This document shows positions 38,208-48,598 of a stretch of 64,000 bases of DNA, piece by piece. The number at the start of each line of letters is the position of its first letter. Position 1 is the first letter of the stretch. The translations under genes and the position numbers were made by a program. A model generated the notes under the pieces. It ran no database searches. It had not been told where the DNA came from and saw only the letters and a program-made list of their open reading frames with translations. The stretch comes from Stenotrophomonas maltophilia (GTDB lineage Bacteria; Pseudomonadota; Gammaproteobacteria; Xanthomonadales; Xanthomonadaceae). Where the stretch lies: assembly GCF_002799155.1 (NCBI RefSeq), contig NZ_NERD01000002.1, positions 2,294,001 through 2,358,000 of the forward strand. The letters run 5' to 3'.

Positions 38208-39635
38208 TCAACCGCCGGCGCCACCGCCCCCCGCCTGGATGCCGCCGGCAGTCAGCGCGGCCGGGTCCAGCAGGCGGCGCAGCTCGGCTTCATCCAGGCC
38301 ACTGTCCTCCAGCGCGACGTCCAGCACCGGGCGCTGTTCCTTGTAGGCACGCTTGGCGATGGCCGCGGCCTTCTCGTAGCCGATGATCGGGTTCAGCGCG
38401 GTCACCAGGATCGGATTGCGCGCCAGCGCCTCGGCCACGCGGTCTTCGCGTACCTTCAGCCCGGCAATCGCGCTGTCGGCCAGCAGCCGGGACACATTGG
38501 CCAGCAGGCCGATGCCATCGAGCAGGTTCACCGCGATCAACGGCAGGGTGACGTTGAGCTGGAAGTTGCCGGTCTGGCCGGCCACAGTGATCGCGGCATG
38601 GTGGCCGATCACCTGCGCGCAGGCCATCACGGTCGCTTCCGGAATCACCGGGTTGACCTTGCCCGGCATGATCGAGCTGCCCGGCTGCAGCGCAGGCAGT
38701 TCGATCTCCCCCAGCCCGGCCAGCGGACCGGCGTTCATCCAGCGAAGATCATTGGCGATCTTGATCAGCGCGACGGCCAGTGCATTGAGCTGGCCCGACA
38801 GTTCCACTGCATCATCCTGCGCGGCCAGGCCTTCGAACTTGTTCTCGGCGCTGTCGAACTTGAAACCGGTCTGCTGCTTCAGCGCCTTGGCCACCTGCGC
38901 GCCGAAGCGCGGGTCGGCATTGATGCCGGTGCCGATGGCGGTGCCGCCCAGCGGCAGCCGGCGCACGCGCTTGAGGCTGTCTTCGATGCGTTCCTGTGCC
39001 GAGGCCAGCTGTGCCGACCACGCGCCGAATTCCTGCTCGAAGGTCAGCGGCATCGCATCCATCAGATGCGTGCGGCCGGTCTTGACCACCTTGCGCAGGC
39101 TGCGGCCCTTCTTGTCGAGGGTCTTGCGCAGGTGCACCAGCGCCGGCAGCAGCTGCTCATGTGCCGCCAGTACCGCCGACACGCGCAACGCGGTCGGGAT
39201 CACGTCATTGGAGCTCTGCCCCTGGTTGACGTGGTCATTGGGGTGCACCGCGGTCTTGCCCGCCTTGCCGGCACGGTTGGCCAGGGTGGCGATCACCTCG
39301 TTGGCGTTCATGTTCGAGGAGGTACCCGAACCGGTCTGGTAGACGTCGATCGGGAAGTGCGCGTCCCATTCGCCTGCAGCCACTTCGGCAGCGGCTGACT
39401 GGATGGCCTTGGCCACATTCTTGGGCAGGTGGCCGAGCTCGGCGTTGACGCCGGCAGCGGTGCCCTTGACCAGGCCCAGAGCACGAATGAAACCGCGCGG
39501 CATGCGCTGGCCCGACACCGGGAAGTTCTGCACGGCACGCTGGGTCTGCGCGCCCCACAGGGCGTCGGCAGGTACCTGCAGCTCGCCCATGCTGTCGTGT
39601 TCGATTCTGAAACCCTTGCTTGCAGCTTTGCTCAT
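38208..39635 (-). CDS. fumC: fumarate hydratase, class II
   Basis: A 475-residue iron-independent fumarase (TCA cycle). The superfamily signature GSSIMPGKVNPV is near residue 310, with the TGRTHLMDAMPLTFEQEFGAW and TGSGTSSNMNANEV segments. N-terminal SKGFRIEHDSMGELQVPADALWGAQTQRA and length fit FumC. The C-terminus ends in an unusual glycine-rich tail (GGIQAGGGGAGG). It is monocistronic. Confidence 0.96.
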   Translation of the reverse strand: MSKAASKGFRIEHDSMGELQVPADALWGAQTQRAVQNFPVSGQRMPRGFIRALGLVKGTAAGVNAELGHLPKNVAKAIQSAAAEVAAGEWDAHFPIDVYQTGSGTSSNMNANEVIATLANRAGKAGKTAVHPNDHVNQGQSSNDVIPTALRVSAVLAAHEQLLPALVHLRKTLDKKGRSLRKVVKTGRTHLMDAMPLTFEQEFGAWSAQLASAQERIEDSLKRVRRLPLGGTAIGTGINADPRFGAQVAKALKQQTGFKFDSAENKFEGLAAQDDAVELSGQLNALAVALIKIANDLRWMNAGPLAGLGEIELPALQPGSSIMPGKVNPVIPEATVMACAQVIGHHAAITVAGQTGNFQLNVTLPLIAVNLLDGIGLLANVSRLLADSAIAGLKVREDRVAEALARNPILVTALNPIIGYEKAAAIAKRAYKEQRPVLDVALEDSGLDEAELRRLLDPAALTAGGIQAGGGGAGG

Positions 39636-39801
39636 TGCATCAACTCCGCACTACTTCAGTTGGGGAAAGGGAAGCGGCGGCTGGCAGGGTGTCGCTTCCC
39701 GGGCTGGCGGCTGCGCCAACGATACTCCCTCGCCCGTAGCGTGGGATGACGAGGACGGGCCAGATCGTTCCGTCCGCAGGGCCGTTCTGCACGCTCAAGG
39801 G

Positions 39802-39828
39802 GTAGTGCCGGCCGCTGGCCGGCACTAC
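39802..39828. repeat. SMAG/REP palindrome
   Basis: A perfect copy: GTAGTGCCGGCC and GGCCGGCACTAC with a GCT loop (12-bp stem). It sits 54 bases before the purB start. The same stem recurs at 58146 and 60848. Confidence 0.9.
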
Positions 39829-39846
39829 CTCGCCGGCACGTCGTAG

Positions 39847-41250
<1,404 letters not shown>

Positions 41251-41299
41251 GGGTTTTCTTTGCGGCGGCGGCCGCGGGCGCTGCCTGCGGCAGGCCTTA

Positions 41300-41343
41300 C
41301 TGCAACGGCAACAGCAACTGCAACAGCAACAGCAACTGCAACG
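41300..41343. repeat. Microsatellite-like GCAAC(A/T/G) hexamer tract
   Basis: About seven imperfect units of GCAACNGCAAC type (AACAGC, AACTGC, AACGGC) over 44 bases. Such short tracts may vary in length between strains. Confidence 0.75.
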
Positions 41344-41373
41344 TCAAAGGCGGCTCTGGGTTATGCCGTGCTT

Positions 41374-41477
41374 GGCGGGGCGGGTTGGGTTCGCGGGGGA
41401 CGCCGTGAATCCGTCCGTGGAGGCTTGGCCGCGCCATCCATGGCGCGGATACCCCCGCGAACCCAACCCGCCCCGCC
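41374..41477. repeat. Nested-hairpin element, copy 1
   Basis: A 26-base perfect outer stem (41374-41399 with 41452-41477) around an inner stem CCGCGCCAT/ATGGCGCGG (41429-41448), with ACGCCGTGAATCC between. The second copy at 41672-41777 is the same element in opposite orientation. Not a SMAG repeat. Confidence 0.85.
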
Positions 41478-41531
41478 TCTGACAGATTCCCGGTGACGGA
41501 TCGAAGAGCATTGGGTTATCGGGAGGGAATC

Positions 41532-41570
41532 AACAAAGAGGGACGCGGCTTCGCCGCGTCCCTCTTTGTT
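41532..41570. terminator. Bidirectional terminator-type hairpin
   Basis: A perfect 17-bp stem AACAAAGAGGGACGCGG against CCGCGTCCCTCTTTGTT with a CTTCG loop. It is followed by TTGTTT on + and flanked by A-rich bases on the other side. It likely ends transcription from purB. Confidence 0.8.
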
Positions 41571-41671
41571 TGAGGGTCTTTTGTAAAGCCGAGCAAGCGC
41601 AGCGCGCGACCCGCTGTTGCCTTTGATTTTCTTCTTTCCATTCCGTGGCGGGCCACGCAGGAAACCGTCAG

Positions 41672-41777
41672 GGGCCGGGCGGGGTGGGTTCGCGGGACCG
41701 TTGGCGCCATGGATGGCGCCATCGAGTCCCCATGGATGGGTTCACGGCGTGTCCCGCGAACCCATCCCGCCCGGCCC
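41672..41777. repeat. Nested-hairpin element, copy 2 (inverted)
   Basis: A 27-base outer stem with one G-T pair (41672-41698 with 41751-41777) around GGCGCCAT/ATGGCGCC (41703-41720) and a TTCACGGCGT block. Its reverse complement aligns with copy 1 over the whole element. Confidence 0.85.
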
Positions 41778-41952
41778 AGCCCATGAAGCCAGCGCTTTAC
41801 GCGACCAGCCCCCGCCACGAGGGGCTCCGCCGTTGGCCGGAACCCCCGCGACAAACCACCACACGTGCGCATTCCCGGCGAACGACGGACAATGGAGGCC
41901 TCAGGCGGCCCGCCGTGCCGCCTCTCCCGCTTTCCGCTGCAAGGATTCCCCC

Positions 41953-43368
41953 ATGGCCGCCCGCAAGTCCTCCGCCCCCCTCATCGAAGTCACCGCCCGC
42001 CCCGGCCAGCCGCTGGGCATGGCGCCGGCCACCTTCCTGCGCGACTTCTGGCAGAAACGCCCGCTGCTGATCCGCAATGCCTTCCCGGACTTCCAGACCC
42101 CGGTGCAGCCGGAAGACCTGGCCGGGCTGGCCTGCGAGGATGGCGTGCTGGCACGCCTGATCGAGCACGACAAGGCCCAGGACGGCTGGCGCGTGCGTAC
42201 CGGCCCGTTCCAGGAAGACGTGTTCCCCGCCCTGCCCGACCATGACTGGACCCTGCTGGTGCAGGACGTGGACAAGTGGGACCCGGACGTGCGCGCCCTG
42301 ATCGAGCACTTCAGCTTCCTGCCGCGCTGGCGCATGGATGACGTGATGATCAGCTTTGCCGCCACCGGCGGCTCGGTCGGCGCCCACGTCGACCAGTACG
42401 ACGTGTTCCTGCTGCAGGCCCACGGCCACCGCCGCTGGCAGATCGACGCCAGCGAATCGATCAAGGGCAAGCAGCCGCCGCTGGGCTTCCGCCCGGACGT
42501 GGAGCTGAAGCTGCTGAAGGTGTTCAAGCCCACCCACGACTGGGTGCTGGCGCCGGGCGACATGCTGTACCTGCCGCCAAACGTGCCGCACCACGGTGTC
42601 GCCGAAGATCCCTGCCTGACCTTCTCGTTCGGCATGCGCGCACCGGCGTCGGCCGAGCTGATCAGCGACTACCTGGACACCCTGATCGCCGATGCCGACG
42701 AGAACATCCGCTACCAGGATGCCGACCTGAAGGTGCCGGCCGACCCGAACGAAATCGACACGGTGGCGATGGCACGGGTGATCACCGCGCTCAATGCCAT
42801 CCGCATGAACGACCCGGACAAGCTGGGCGACTGGTTCGGCCGCTTCATCACCACCTACCGCGCCGCCGGCGAAGTGATGGCCCACCAGGCCGCACCGCCC
42901 ATGGAGGAGGTGGTCGATGCGCTGGCCTCTGGCCTGCTGCTGCAGCGCCACCCATGGGCCCGCCTGGCCTGGCGCCGGGCCAAGCGTGGCGCCAGCCTGT
43001 ACGTCAGCGGCCAGGACTTCGCGCTGCCGGTGAAGGACGCGCAACGCCTGGCCGGCGCCGAGCAACTCGACGCCGCCGCCTATCGCGGCCTGTCCGACAA
43101 GGGTCGTGCCGTGGTCCAGCAGCTGCTGGTCGGCGGTGTGTTCCAGCTGATCGACCCGAATGAGGTATACGAGGCCGAAGACGAGGAAGATGGCGAGGAT
43201 GCCGTGGTGCTCGGCGAGGTCGTCGAAGGCCGCGACCGCGTGGATGCGATCGACGCCGATGCGGTGTCCGACGATGTCCACTCCGTCACCGTGCACGACG
43301 ACGGTATCGAGGTCATCGTCAACTTCGAGGATGATGAGGAAGACGACAGCGCCCCCGGCCGCACCTGA
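41953..43368 (+). CDS. roxA: cupin/JmjC 50S ribosomal protein L16 arginine hydroxylase (RoxA/YcfD-like)
   Basis: A 471-residue 2-oxoglutarate/Fe(II) oxygenase. Residues 20-400 match YcfD: FWQKRPLLIRNAFP at the start, the metal ligands H145 and D147 in VGAHVDQYDVF, a third His (H213) in LPPNVPHHGVAED, and the helical C-terminal dimer part. YcfD of E. coli (373 aa) hydroxylates Arg81 of ribosomal protein L16. Here the last 68 residues are an acidic tail (about 40% Asp/Glu). The start is ATG 41953, after the AAGGATTCCC ribosome site; the open frame upstream is the repeat region. The GNAT gene follows 9 bases later. Confidence 0.88.
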   Translation: MAARKSSAPLIEVTARPGQPLGMAPATFLRDFWQKRPLLIRNAFPDFQTPVQPEDLAGLACEDGVLARLIEHDKAQDGWRVRTGPFQEDVFPALPDHDWTLLVQDVDKWDPDVRALIEHFSFLPRWRMDDVMISFAATGGSVGAHVDQYDVFLLQAHGHRRWQIDASESIKGKQPPLGFRPDVELKLLKVFKPTHDWVLAPGDMLYLPPNVPHHGVAEDPCLTFSFGMRAPASAELISDYLDTLIADADENIRYQDADLKVPADPNEIDTVAMARVITALNAIRMNDPDKLGDWFGRFITTYRAAGEVMAHQAAPPMEEVVDALASGLLLQRHPWARLAWRRAKRGASLYVSGQDFALPVKDAQRLAGAEQLDAAAYRGLSDKGRAVVQQLLVGGVFQLIDPNEVYEAEDEEDGEDAVVLGEVVEGRDRVDAIDADAVSDDVHSVTVHDDGIEVIVNFEDDEEDDSAPGRT

Positions 43369-43377
43369 GCCTTCGCC

Positions 43378-44274
43378 ATGATCCGGGTCCAGCAGGTCAG
43401 CCACGCCGACGCCCACGTTGCCATCCATCAGGTGCGCCAACGCGTATTCGTGCAGGAACAGGGCATCGCCGCCGAGCTGGAACGCGATGCGCTGGACCCG
43501 GTCAGCGCCCATGTGCTGGCGCTGGACAGTGACGACCAGCCGGTCGGCACCGGCCGGCTGGCCCCGGACGGCCGCATCGGCCGCATGGCCGTGCTGGCCA
43601 GCCATCGCAGCCACGGCGTCGGCGAGGCCGTGCTGGAGGCACTGGTCGAGGCCGGGCGCCGGCTCGGCCTGGCCGAGCTGCACCTGCATGCGCAGCTGCC
43701 CGCCCGCGATTTCTATGCACGCCAGGGCTTCCTGCCCGAAGGCGAGGTGTTCGAGGAGGCCGGCATCGGCCACCAGCAGATGCGCCGCCGGTTGGGCGCG
43801 GCCAGCGCCATCGACAGCCGCGCCGAGGCGGTGGCGATCACCACGGCCATCATCCACCGCGCCCGTCGCCAGCTGTGGCTGCACAGCCGCCAGCTGGACC
43901 CGGGCCTGCTCGACGCGCCCCCGGTACAGGCCGCCCTGCGCCGCTTCGTCACCGCCCGCCACGACAAGCAGCTGCGGGTGATCGTGCACGATGCCGCTGC
44001 GATCGCCGCTGCCGGCGCGCCGCTGCTGGCACTGGCCCAGCGCCTGCCAAGCGTGATCCAGTTCCGCGAGGTCAGCGATCCGGTCGACCGCGCGCTGGCC
44101 TCGGCCTGCCTGCTCAACGATGCGGGCGACTTCTACTTTCGTCTGATCGGCCATCGCCTCGACGGCGAGGCCGGCATCGCGCTGCCGGCACGTTCGCAGC
44201 CGTTCGGGCAGCAATTGCAGCGTGTCTGGGACCGTTCGCGCGATTGCGGCGAACTGCGCGCGCTCGGCATCTGA
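43378..44274 (+). CDS. GNAT family N-acetyltransferase with C-terminal DUF7931-like domain
   Basis: A 298-residue protein. Residues 1-140 are an ElaA-like GNAT domain: VRQRVFVQEQGIAAELERD, then LAPDGRIGRMAVLASHRSHGVGEAVLEAL (the acetyl-CoA loop), then FYARQGFLPEGEVFEE. Residues 150-298 form a separate alpha/beta domain (RARRQLWLHSRQLDPGLL and DAGDFYFRLIGHRLDGEAGIA), a DUF7931-like C-terminal part. Acceptor substrate unknown. It starts 9 bases after roxA, so both may be translated from one message. Confidence 0.82.
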   Translation: MIRVQQVSHADAHVAIHQVRQRVFVQEQGIAAELERDALDPVSAHVLALDSDDQPVGTGRLAPDGRIGRMAVLASHRSHGVGEAVLEALVEAGRRLGLAELHLHAQLPARDFYARQGFLPEGEVFEEAGIGHQQMRRRLGAASAIDSRAEAVAITTAIIHRARRQLWLHSRQLDPGLLDAPPVQAALRRFVTARHDKQLRVIVHDAAAIAAAGAPLLALAQRLPSVIQFREVSDPVDRALASACLLNDAGDFYFRLIGHRLDGEAGIALPARSQPFGQQLQRVWDRSRDCGELRALGI

Positions 44275-44460
44275 GCCGGCGCAGCTGACCCAACCTGTCT
44301 GGAACCGGCACCGGCGCACGCGGGATACCTGCGGTGGTGCCCCTTCGTGTCCGGTTGGGGGTACAATTTGGCTGTTTGAACGCGCCCGCGCAGGGCTATT
44401 CATCTTCCTGCCGGGTCCTTCTGAAGCCATACCCCACAAAGCGAATCAACACCCTCCATC

Positions 44461-47292
44461 GTGGACAATCAACTGAAGCAGTTTGCGCAATCTTCGCAAC
44501 TCGCCGGCGGCAACGCCTCCTATGTCGAGGACCTGTACGAGCAGTACCTGGTCTCCCCGGATAGTGTCGATCCCAAATGGAAAACCTACTTCGACGGCTT
44601 CAAGGGCCGTGAAGCAGGTGACATTCCGCACTCGGCCGTCATCTCCCACATCGCGGACGCGGCCAAGGATGCGTTGAAGGCCGGCACCGGTAGCGGTGCG
44701 GGCGACGAGCGTGAGCGCAATGTCGGTCGTCTGATCACCGCCTACCGCTCGCGCGGCCACCTGGATGCCCGCCTCGATCCGCTGGGCCTGGCCGCGCCGG
44801 TCAACACCCCGGACCTGGGCCTGCCGTTCCACAGCCTGTCCGATGGCGACCTCAACAGCGAGTTCAGCACCGGCGGCGTCGGCGGCCAGCCGCGCATGAA
44901 GCTGCGCGACCTGCTGGCACGCCTGAAAGCGACCTACACCGGCTCGATCGGTGCGGAGTTCATGCACATCTCCGAAGTCGAGCAGCGCCAGTGGATCTAC
45001 AAGAAGCTGGAACTGGCCGGTGGCAACTACCAGCTGGACGCTGATACCCAGCGCCGCACCCTGGAGCGCCTGACCGCGGCCGAAGGCCTGGAGCGCTACC
45101 TGCACACCAAGTACGTCGGCCAGAAGCGCTTCTCGCTGGAAGGCGGCGACTCGCTGATCCCGATGATGGACACCATCATCCGCAGCGCCGGCAAGGATGG
45201 CGTCAAGGACGTGGTGATCGGCATGGCCCACCGCGGCCGCCTGAACGTGCTGGTCAACACCCTGGGCAAGAACCCGCGCAAGCTGTTCGACGAGTTCGAA
45301 GGCAAGTTCGAGCACGACGAGCACGCGTCGGCCGGCGACGTGAAGTACCACATGGGCTTCTCGGCCGACGTCGCCACCGACGGCGGCCCGGTGCACCTGG
45401 CGCTGGCGTTCAACCCGTCGCACCTGGAAATCGCCGACCCGGTCGTCGCCGGCTCCGTGCGCTCGCGCCAGGAGCGCCGCAAGGACACCGCGCGCAAGCA
45501 GGTCATGCCGATCCTGATCCACGGCGACGCGGCCTTCTCCGGCCAGGGCGTGGTCATGGAACTGTTCCAGATGTCGCAGGCGCGCGGCTTCGCCGTCGGC
45601 GGCACCGTGCACATCGTGGTCAACAACCAGGTCGGCTTCACCACTTCCAACCCGCTGGATACGCGCTCCACGCGCTATGCCACCGACGTGGCGAAGATGA
45701 TCGCCGCCCCGGTGCTGCACGTGAACGGCGATGATCCGGAAGCGGTGGTGTTCGCCGCACAGCTGGCCTTCGAGTTCCGCCAGAAGTTCGCCAAGGACGT
45801 GGTCATCGACCTGATGTGCTACCGCCGTTGGGGCCACAACGAGGCCGACGAACCGGCGATCACCCAGCCGCTGATGTACCAGGTGATCCGCAAGCACGCC
45901 ACCACCCGCGAGATGTACGCCGAACAGCTGGAAAAGGCGGGCGTGATCGCCGCCGGCGCCGGCAAGGCGATGGTCGATGCCTACCGCGAGAAGCTGGATG
46001 CCGGTGAAGTGACCACCGAGCTGGCCAAGGTCGAGAAGACCCCGCCGACCAGCCCGCTGTTCGTCGACTGGCCGAAGCTGCTGGAAGGCAAGCTGTCCGA
46101 CCCGGTCTCGACCAAGGTCGAGAAGAACAAGCTGGTCGAGCTGGCCAAGCTGATCAACACCATTCCGGACGAAGTGCAGCTGCACTCGCGCGTGGCCAAG
46201 GTCTACGATGACCGCCGCAAGATGGCCGCCGGCGAGATCCCGGGCGACTGGGGCTTTGCCGAGAACCTGGCCTACGCCACCCTGCTCGACGAAGGCCATG
46301 CACTGCGCCTGGTCGGCCAGGACGTGGGCCGCGGTACGTTCACGCACCGCCACGCGATCCTGCACGACCAGAAGACCGACAACTACTACATGCCGCTGCG
46401 GCAGCTGGTGGATTCGCCGGAGAAGGCCACCGTCATCGATTCGCTGCTGAGCGAAGAAGCGGTGATGGCCTACGAGTACGGCTTCTCGACCACCGATCCG
46501 AACACGCTGTGCATCTGGGAAGGCCAGTTCGGCGACTTCGCCAACGGCGCCCAGGTGGTGATCGACCAGTTCATCGCCGCCGGTGAGGCCAAGTGGGGCC
46601 GCATTTCCGGCCTGACCCTGCTGTTGCCGCATGGCTATGAAGGTCAAGGCCCGGAACACAGCTCGGCGCGCCTGGAGCGCTTCCTGCAGCTGTGCGCGCT
46701 GGAGAACATGCTGGTGGTCGTGCCGTCGACCCCGGCACAGGCCTTCCACATGCTGCGCCGCCAGCTGCACCTGACCACCCGCAAGCCGCTGGTGGTGATG
46801 TCGCCGAAGTCGCTGCTGCGCCACAAGCTGGCCGTGTCGACCCTGGACGAACTGGCCAACGGCGAGTTCCAGCACCTGATCGGCGACGCCAATGCGGACG
46901 CCAAGAAGGTCAAGCGCGTGGTGCTGTGCTCGGGCAAGGTCTACTACGACCTGCTGGAAGACCAGACCAAGCGTGGCCAGGACGATGTGGCGATCATCCG
47001 CGTGGAGCAGCTGTACCCGTTCCCGCGTGCGCTGCTGGCTGCCGAACTGAAGAAGTACGGCAAGGCCACCGACGTGGTGTGGACGCAGGAAGAACCGCAG
47101 AACCAGGGTGCGTGGTACCAGATCCGCCACCACCTGCAGTTCTGCCTGGCCGATGGCCAGAACCTGCACTACGCCGGTCGCGCACGTTCGGCTTCGCCGG
47201 CTGCCGGTCACATGGCTGACCACGTCCGCGAACAGCAGCAGCTGGTCGCCGATGCACTGGTCAACCCGTTCAACGACACGTTCGCTGAATAA
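44461..47292 (+). CDS. sucA: 2-oxoglutarate dehydrogenase E1 component
   Basis: A 943-residue thiamine pyrophosphate enzyme catalysing the decarboxylating step of the TCA-cycle 2-oxoglutarate dehydrogenase complex. It shows the N-terminal EDLYEQYLVSPDSVDPKWKTYFDGF, the GMAHRGRLNVLVN segment, the TPP-binding motif GDAAFSGQGVVMELFQMSQ...VVNNQ, and the C-terminal PRALLAAELKKYGKATDVVWTQEEPQNQGAW. The start is GTG 44461. A TACAAT at 44362-44367 could be a -10 box. It is the first gene of sucA-sucB-lpdA; the sucB ATG follows 40 bases downstream. Confidence 0.97.
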   Translation: MDNQLKQFAQSSQLAGGNASYVEDLYEQYLVSPDSVDPKWKTYFDGFKGREAGDIPHSAVISHIADAAKDALKAGTGSGAGDERERNVGRLITAYRSRGHLDARLDPLGLAAPVNTPDLGLPFHSLSDGDLNSEFSTGGVGGQPRMKLRDLLARLKATYTGSIGAEFMHISEVEQRQWIYKKLELAGGNYQLDADTQRRTLERLTAAEGLERYLHTKYVGQKRFSLEGGDSLIPMMDTIIRSAGKDGVKDVVIGMAHRGRLNVLVNTLGKNPRKLFDEFEGKFEHDEHASAGDVKYHMGFSADVATDGGPVHLALAFNPSHLEIADPVVAGSVRSRQERRKDTARKQVMPILIHGDAAFSGQGVVMELFQMSQARGFAVGGTVHIVVNNQVGFTTSNPLDTRSTRYATDVAKMIAAPVLHVNGDDPEAVVFAAQLAFEFRQKFAKDVVIDLMCYRRWGHNEADEPAITQPLMYQVIRKHATTREMYAEQLEKAGVIAAGAGKAMVDAYREKLDAGEVTTELAKVEKTPPTSPLFVDWPKLLEGKLSDPVSTKVEKNKLVELAKLINTIPDEVQLHSRVAKVYDDRRKMAAGEIPGDWGFAENLAYATLLDEGHALRLVGQDVGRGTFTHRHAILHDQKTDNYYMPLRQLVDSPEKATVIDSLLSEEAVMAYEYGFSTTDPNTLCIWEGQFGDFANGAQVVIDQFIAAGEAKWGRISGLTLLLPHGYEGQGPEHSSARLERFLQLCALENMLVVVPSTPAQAFHMLRRQLHLTTRKPLVVMSPKSLLRHKLAVSTLDELANGEFQHLIGDANADAKKVKRVVLCSGKVYYDLLEDQTKRGQDDVAIIRVEQLYPFPRALLAAELKKYGKATDVVWTQEEPQNQGAWYQIRHHLQFCLADGQNLHYAGRARSASPAAGHMADHVREQQQLVADALVNPFNDTFAE

Positions 47293-47332
47293 TCCTCCCC
47301 CTATTTAGAAGACAAACCAGGAAGCTCCCGCA

Positions 47333-48535
47333 ATGGCCACCGAAGTCAAAGCCCCGGTACTGCCCGAATCCGTCGCCGACGGCACCATCGCCACCTGGCA
47401 CAAGAAGGTGGGCGACGCCGTCAAGCGCGACGAAAACCTGCTTGACCTGGAAACCGACAAGGTCGTCCTGGAAGTGCCGTCGCCGGTCGACGGCGTGCTC
47501 AAGGAAATCAAGTTTGCCGAAGGTTCGACCGTGACCTCCAGCCAGGTCGTGGCGATCATCGAGGAAGGCGCCGTCGCAGCTGCCCCGGCCCCGGCCGCTG
47601 AAGCCGCTCCGGCTGCCGCTGCGGCCCCGGCCGCCGCTGCGCCGGCCGCAGCCGCTGCCCCGGCCCCGGCTGCCAAGTCGGCTGCCGACGCGCTGCCGCC
47701 GGGCGCCCGCTTCACCGCCATCACCGAAGGCGTGAACCCGGCCGACGTCGACGGCACCGGTCGTCGCGGCGCGGTGACCAAGGAAGACATCGTCAACTTC
47801 GCGCGCAACGGCGGCGCCGGCAAGGCCGGTGGCGCACGTCCGGAAGAGCGCGTGCCGATGACCCGCATCCGCAAGCGCATCGCCGAGCGCCTGATGGAGT
47901 CGAAGAACTCCACCGCCATGCTGACCACCTTCAACGAAGTCGACCTGTCCAAGGTGTCGGCGGCGCGCAAGGAACTGCAGGACGAGTTCGTCAAGGCACA
48001 CGGCATCAAGCTGGGCTTCATGAGCTTCTTCGTGAAGGCCGCTGCCAACGCGCTGCAGCGCTTCCCGCTGGTCAACGCCTCGATCGACGGCGACGACATC
48101 ATCTACCACGGCTACTCGGACATCTCGATCGCGGTGTCGACCGAAAAGGGCCTGGTCACGCCGGTCCTGCGCAACGTCGAGCGCATGTCGTTCGCCGACA
48201 TCGAGAAGACCATCGCCGACTACGCCAAGAAGGCCCGTGACGGCAAGCTGGGCCTGGAAGAACTGCAGGGCGGCACCTTCACCGTGACCAACGGCGGCAC
48301 CTTCGGTTCGCTGCTGTCGACCCCGATCATCAACCCGCCGCAGAGCGCCATCCTGGGCATGCATGCCATCAAGGAACGTCCGATCGCCCAGAACGGCCAG
48401 GTCGTGATCGCGCCGATGATGTACCTGGCGCTGTCGTACGACCACCGCATCATCGACGGCAAGGATTCGGTGCAGTTCCTGGTGGACATCAAGAACCAGC
48501 TGGAAAACCCGGGCCGCATGCTGTTCGGCCTGTAA
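47333..48535 (+). CDS. sucB: dihydrolipoamide succinyltransferase (E2 of 2-oxoglutarate dehydrogenase)
   Basis: A 400-residue E2 core subunit. The lipoyl domain spans residues 1-78 with the lipoylated K43 in [16 protein letters not shown]. An Ala/Pro-rich linker (80-115) leads to the peripheral subunit-binding domain (about 120-155). The catalytic acyltransferase domain (165-400) ends in [16 protein letters not shown] with its active His and Asp. A hairpin of 11 bp lies between this gene and lpdA. Confidence 0.96.
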   Translation: MATEVKAPVLPESVADGTIATWHKKVGDAVKRDENLLDLETDKVVLEVPSPVDGVLKEIKFAEGSTVTSSQVVAIIEEGAVAAAPAPAAEAAPAAAAAPAAAAPAAAAAPAPAAKSAADALPPGARFTAITEGVNPADVDGTGRRGAVTKEDIVNFARNGGAGKAGGARPEERVPMTRIRKRIAERLMESKNSTAMLTTFNEVDLSKVSAARKELQDEFVKAHGIKLGFMSFFVKAAANALQRFPLVNASIDGDDIIYHGYSDISIAVSTEKGLVTPVLRNVERMSFADIEKTIADYAKKARDGKLGLEELQGGTFTVTNGGTFGSLLSTPIINPPQSAILGMHAIKERPIAQNGQVVIAPMMYLALSYDHRIIDGKDSVQFLVDIKNQLENPGRMLFGL

Positions 48536-48546
48536 GAAACCTCCCG

Positions 48547-48570
48547 CCCCTCCGCGCCTGCGCGGAGGGG
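48547..48570 (+). terminator. Intra-operon GC hairpin between sucB and lpdA
   Basis: An 11-bp stem (CCCCTCCGCGC against GCGCGGAGGGG) with a CT loop and a short TTCTGG flank. It starts 11 bases after the sucB stop. It has too few T for a full terminator and could act as an attenuator or mRNA stabiliser. Confidence 0.6.
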
Positions 48571-48598
48571 TTCTGGTAATGCATCAAGGAATAATTCA

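Larger units (their letters stand above)
41251..41952. other. 702-bp gene-free region rich in nested hairpins
   Basis: No convincing protein gene. From left to right it contains a CAAC/GCAAC-type microsatellite (41300-41343), a first nested-hairpin element (41374-41477), a 17-bp-stem terminator-type hairpin (41532-41570), an AT-richer spacer (41610-41640) and a second nested-hairpin element (41672-41777). The roxA leader follows from 41778 to 41952. Confidence 0.7.

Noticed and set aside
41260-41496. Open frame with a Thr-Ala repeat after purB
   Set aside because: It translates the GCAAC microsatellite and a hairpin arm; no ribosome site and no domain.
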